Positions 4,445 to 6,367 of a DNA stretch of 6,367 nucleotides are shown piece by piece. The stretch lies in NCBI GenBank assembly GCA_964202895.1, contig CAXNJM010000006.1, positions 1-6,367 of the forward strand. The letters are read 5' to 3'. The notes under the pieces are model-generated. The model ran no database searches and was not told where the DNA came from. It was given only the letters and a program-made list of their open reading frames with translations. The first letter of the stretch is position 1. Each line of letters begins with the position of its first letter. The translations under genes and the position numbers were made by a program. Source of the DNA: JAJTDS01 sp964202895 (lineage in GTDB: Bacteria; Pseudomonadota; Alphaproteobacteria; Rickettsiales; UBA1997).

Positions 4445-5308
4445 TTAAGATTTGATTAAACTTTCAAAATCTTTTCTATAACCGTTTAATTTCTGTGCTG
4501 CTTTTTTACGTTGTTCTAATGTAGTTTTATTATGTAGTTCAGATAATTGACTGCAACCATCTTGTAACATTTTATCACTATAAGCTGCATAATTTGGATT
4601 GGGTGATTTTTGATTACGGTCCCACACTGCTTTTAAAGTTGGATAAGGTTTTGCACCAGATTGGATAAGTTTTACTGAATTTATTGCATCTTGGTGTCTG
4701 CGTTTTCTTTCTGGTAAAACTTGCTCAACATTAAACACACTTTTTTCTAATCGTTTAGCCAAAGCTTCTTTTTGATTTGTAGATAATGTTCCATAAAGCA
4801 TCTCTGCTCGCTCAATAGCTCTTTTTAATCTTTTCTCGTTAATAATCTCACCCTTCTTACCTTTGCCGAAATTTTCAACAAACTCTTTATCTTTTTCTTC
4901 CTGATACTTATTCCAATTTTCAATTTGAGCTGGAGTTAAAGTTGTAGCTATTGGAATGAGAGCTGGGATAAATTTTTCAACTGCTTCATTGGTAAAAGTT
5001 CTAATCACATCCACTTCTTTACAAAACTGACCTGGAGTTAAATCTTGTATGATCAGTTTTTCCCATTGCTCTAATTTTACAATATATTGAGGAAGGTGCT
5101 TTTCACGGTGCCATTCTAACCAAGCATCAAGTTGAATGCGTGAAAGACTTTCTTGTTCTTCAGTTAAATCAACAATGGAGTTTAATTCTAAAATTGTAAG
5201 TAACGGTAGGCGGTTGTAGCCTAAAGTTACAACACTACAGCCAACAATGATGAGTGAAGTAATTATAATTAATGCTCTTTTAAGCCAGTTATTAAAATTA
5301 ATTACCAT
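4445..5308 (-). CDS. DUF6279 family lipoprotein
   Basis: This 287-residue protein has a lipoprotein signal: basic start (NNWLKRA), hydrophobic ALIIITSLI, lipobox IVGC with Cys24 as lipidation site. The mature part begins SVVTLGYNRLPLL and VDLTEEQ, as in DUF6279 proteins. It continues as a helical bundle with the family's marks: LDAWLEWHREKHLPQY (60-75), DLTPGQFC (89-96), LTPAQIENW (124-132), the central LKRAIERAEMLYGTLSTNQK (161-180) and PERKRRHQDA (199-208). The length suits the family (about 270-300). The repeated 'LT-x-x-Q' turns resemble helical repeats of periplasmic adaptor or chaperone proteins, but no function is established. It should sit on the periplasmic face of the outer membrane; Cys96 and Cys252 may pair. 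Its stop is 53 bp upstream of the miniprotein start; no Shine-Dalgarno precedes the ATG. Confidence 0.9.
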   Translation of the reverse strand: MVINFNNWLKRALIIITSLIIVGCSVVTLGYNRLPLLTILELNSIVDLTEEQESLSRIQLDAWLEWHREKHLPQYIVKLEQWEKLIIQDLTPGQFCKEVDVIRTFTNEAVEKFIPALIPIATTLTPAQIENWNKYQEEKDKEFVENFGKGKKGEIINEKRLKRAIERAEMLYGTLSTNQKEALAKRLEKSVFNVEQVLPERKRRHQDAINSVKLIQSGAKPYPTLKAVWDRNQKSPNPNYAAYSDKMLQDGCSQLSELHNKTTLEQRKKAAQKLNGYRKDFESLIKS

Positions 5309-5356
5309 TTAGATTTAATATTAATTAAACTTTTCTACTCGATGCAATGCTTATTG

Positions 5357-6104
5357 TTACGCATACAGAGACGTTTTAAGCCACAGATCATCAATTTTAT
5401 TTAATTGATGTGGATCAAATTTTTTAATTTCTTTCCAATATCTGCCTGATGGGACCATGTAAGCTAATTTTTTCTCAGTTGTTAAAGCTTTTTTAATAGC
5501 CTTATCATCAAGTTTAAGTTTATTTTTCTTTAGAAAATTTGAAATATTTTTTTTATTTTTAAATTGTTCAATAGTTGCCCGTTGAAATAATAATCTTGAT
5601 TGAGATTGGTTGGATAGATTAACCACAGCACAGTTATTAAATTTAGCAAATGCCATAAAGCGTGCTGATTTTGCCTCTAACGATTGTAATGTAATATCAT
5701 TTCGTAAGAGGATCAGCTGTTCCCTTGCCGTAAAAGTGATTAATGTTTTTAATATTTTTAGAATAAATCATATCGCAGCCAAGGTAAGCAATCACATCGG
5801 GCTTTAATGCACCTAACGCCCAATAACCTGCTGTAAATGCCATAGTGCCACCTGCATAAATAAAGCCGCCAAAATTATTTTGAATAGGCACAAATTGTTT
5901 TGCAGTAATTAATTTATCTTTATTAAATGATGAATGAATGGGTTGGCGTTTGATTGGAAAATCTTCAGGATAAATTACATAATCCCAGTCTTTCTTAAGT
6001 CGCCATGCATTATTAATTGCAACACAACTTGTAAATGCTGAAAGATCAAAAGATTTTATCCTTAGTGCATCAGGAGCGCTACCAACGATTAAAACAATAT
6101 TCAT
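5357..6104 (-). pseudogene. Conserved protein with GSAPDA motif, possible glycosyltransferase-like, one frameshift
   Basis: Two frames join into one protein of 248 residues once a single extra base near 5705-5707 is removed (747 nt). Residues 1-133 run from MNIVLIVGSAPDALR (a Rossmann-like first strand and Gly-rich loop) through VAINNAWRLKKDWDYVIYPE, GGFIYAGGTMAFTAGYWAL and the acid motif AYLGCDMIY (106-114) to HFYGKGTADPL. In the other frame the sequence continues RNDITLQSLEAKSARFM and NCAVVNLSNQSQSRLLF. I recognise the GSAPDA...NNAW...LGCDM...GTADPL...LQSLEAKSAR series as a conserved alphaproteobacterial family of unknown function. The fold recalls DUF115 or sialyltransferase-42-like proteins, where the start binds a nucleotide-type ligand; this is inference. 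The extra base may be real or a sequencing error. No Shine-Dalgarno is seen, and it is divergent from the FAD-domain gene. Confidence 0.78.
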
Positions 6105-6167
6105 AGAGGAGTTTTATAGGTCTTTATTGTCTATGATAAGTTTAAATTTTAAAAAACTCTGAAGTGT

Positions 6168-6195
6168 TTGATTTTGCCGCATTAACCAGCATAAT
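6168..6195 (+). promoter_or_regulatory. Candidate promoter for the FAD-domain gene
   Basis: TTGATT (6168-6173, 4/6) and CATAAT (6190-6195, 5/6) are separated by 16 bases. Transcription would start near 6202, only about 6 nt before the ATG at 6208, so the mRNA would be almost leaderless. This agrees with the lack of a Shine-Dalgarno there. It lies in the 103-bp divergent spacer. Confidence 0.45.
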
Positions 6196-6207
6196 AACTT
6201 GACCCTT

Positions 6208-6367
6208 ATGAAAATTAGAGAACAAGCATTACAACAACTTAAAGATTTTTCAGAAAATTTTTTAAGCAATTATGCAAAGGATCAGAAATTTTGATTTTGG
6301 ACCTGATAAAAGAACAAATACCAGTTGTTTATCTAAATATATCACACACAGAATTATTGATGAAGAA
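6208..6367 (+). pseudogene. Photolyase/cryptochrome-type FAD-binding domain protein, frameshifted, 3' end beyond window
   Basis: The ATG at 6208 opens MKIREQALQQLKDFSENFLS then NYAKD. The frame soon ends at TGA 6292-6294, but dropping one base at about 6283 continues it as RNFDFGPDKRTNTSCLSKYI and THRIIDEE to the right edge. The run N-x-S-C-L-S-x-Y-I matches the FAD-contacting T-S-x-L-S-P-Y segment of the photolyase/cryptochrome C-terminal domain. The gene starts just before that domain, so it would lack the N-terminal antenna-binding domain; such FAD-domain-only proteins exist in marine alphaproteobacteria. Expected role: flavin binding, possibly light-linked or DNA-related, but unproven here. 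Both sides of the break keep family-like sequence, so the shift is recent or a sequencing error. A promoter-like pair lies just upstream. Confidence 0.72.

Noticed and set aside
5610..5807. Plus-strand open frame of 65 codons
   Set aside because: It overlaps the conserved minus-strand GSAPDA gene on the opposite strand, which carries the recognisable motifs.
5697..6104. A stand-alone 135-residue gene with a separate 99-residue gene after it
   Set aside because: The family sequence continues across a one-base shift (GTADPL into RNDITLQSLEAKSAR), so a single broken gene is a better reading.
1..6367. Search for tRNA, rRNA, CRISPR repeats, transposase or integrase
   Set aside because: No cloverleaf-like TTCGA arm context, no spaced identical repeats and no DDE or tyrosine-recombinase motifs were found in any frame read.

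Overview
The window is visibly AT-rich, roughly 30% G+C by eye. It is gene-dense, with spacers of a few bases inside operons. Nearly all its genes lack a Shine-Dalgarno sequence. Together with the families present (DUF1330, DUF2784, DUF6279, small beta-barrels, a photolyase-type FAD domain), this suggests a streamlined marine alphaproteobacterium, possibly Pelagibacterales (SAR11) or a similar lineage. That placement is an inference from composition and gene content; there is no rRNA or tRNA to confirm it.

Layout. A partial gene of unknown function leaves the left edge (minus strand, 266 to 1). Facing it is a three-gene plus-strand operon (454-1767) of exported envelope proteins: an outer-membrane beta-barrel, a small secreted protein with a conserved VRGYTKDNGTYVEPHYRSSP motif, and a lipoprotein. 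The divergent spacer holds a run of ten C, a short perfect inverted repeat and TATAAA. A DUF1330 gene follows at 1812-2099, with a good promoter of its own. From 2100 to 6104 everything is on the minus strand: a second beta-barrel gene broken by two frameshifts, a DUF2784 membrane protein, a lysine/proline-rich membrane protein, two small hydrophobic proteins (one only 30 residues), a DUF6279 lipoprotein, and a conserved protein of unknown function broken by one frameshift. At the right edge a plus-strand photolyase-type FAD-binding-domain gene begins and is also frameshifted.

The most unusual structure lies at 2061-3034. The last 39 bases of the DUF1330 gene and the nine bases after it recur 926 bp downstream (44 of 48 positions identical). 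There the copy ends in a DUF1330 stop codon that overlaps the stop codon of the convergent DUF2784 gene. The second copy looks like the original end of a DUF1330 gene that once met DUF2784 directly. The broken beta-barrel gene and its upstream region lie between the copies like a cargo insert. Both copies keep a perfect GCCAA-N5-TTGGC inverted repeat.

The second notable feature is the C10 tract beginning inside a TTGACC motif about 50 bp upstream of the beta-barrel operon, which would suit a phase-variable surface-protein switch. A caution applies to both points: all four frameshifts in the window are explained by one extra base each, so insertion-type sequencing error is a serious alternative for the broken genes and for the exact length of the C tract.

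Functionally the window is mostly cell envelope (two barrels, two lipoproteins, one secreted protein, four membrane proteins). No metabolic pathway, RNA gene, CRISPR array or transposase is visible.
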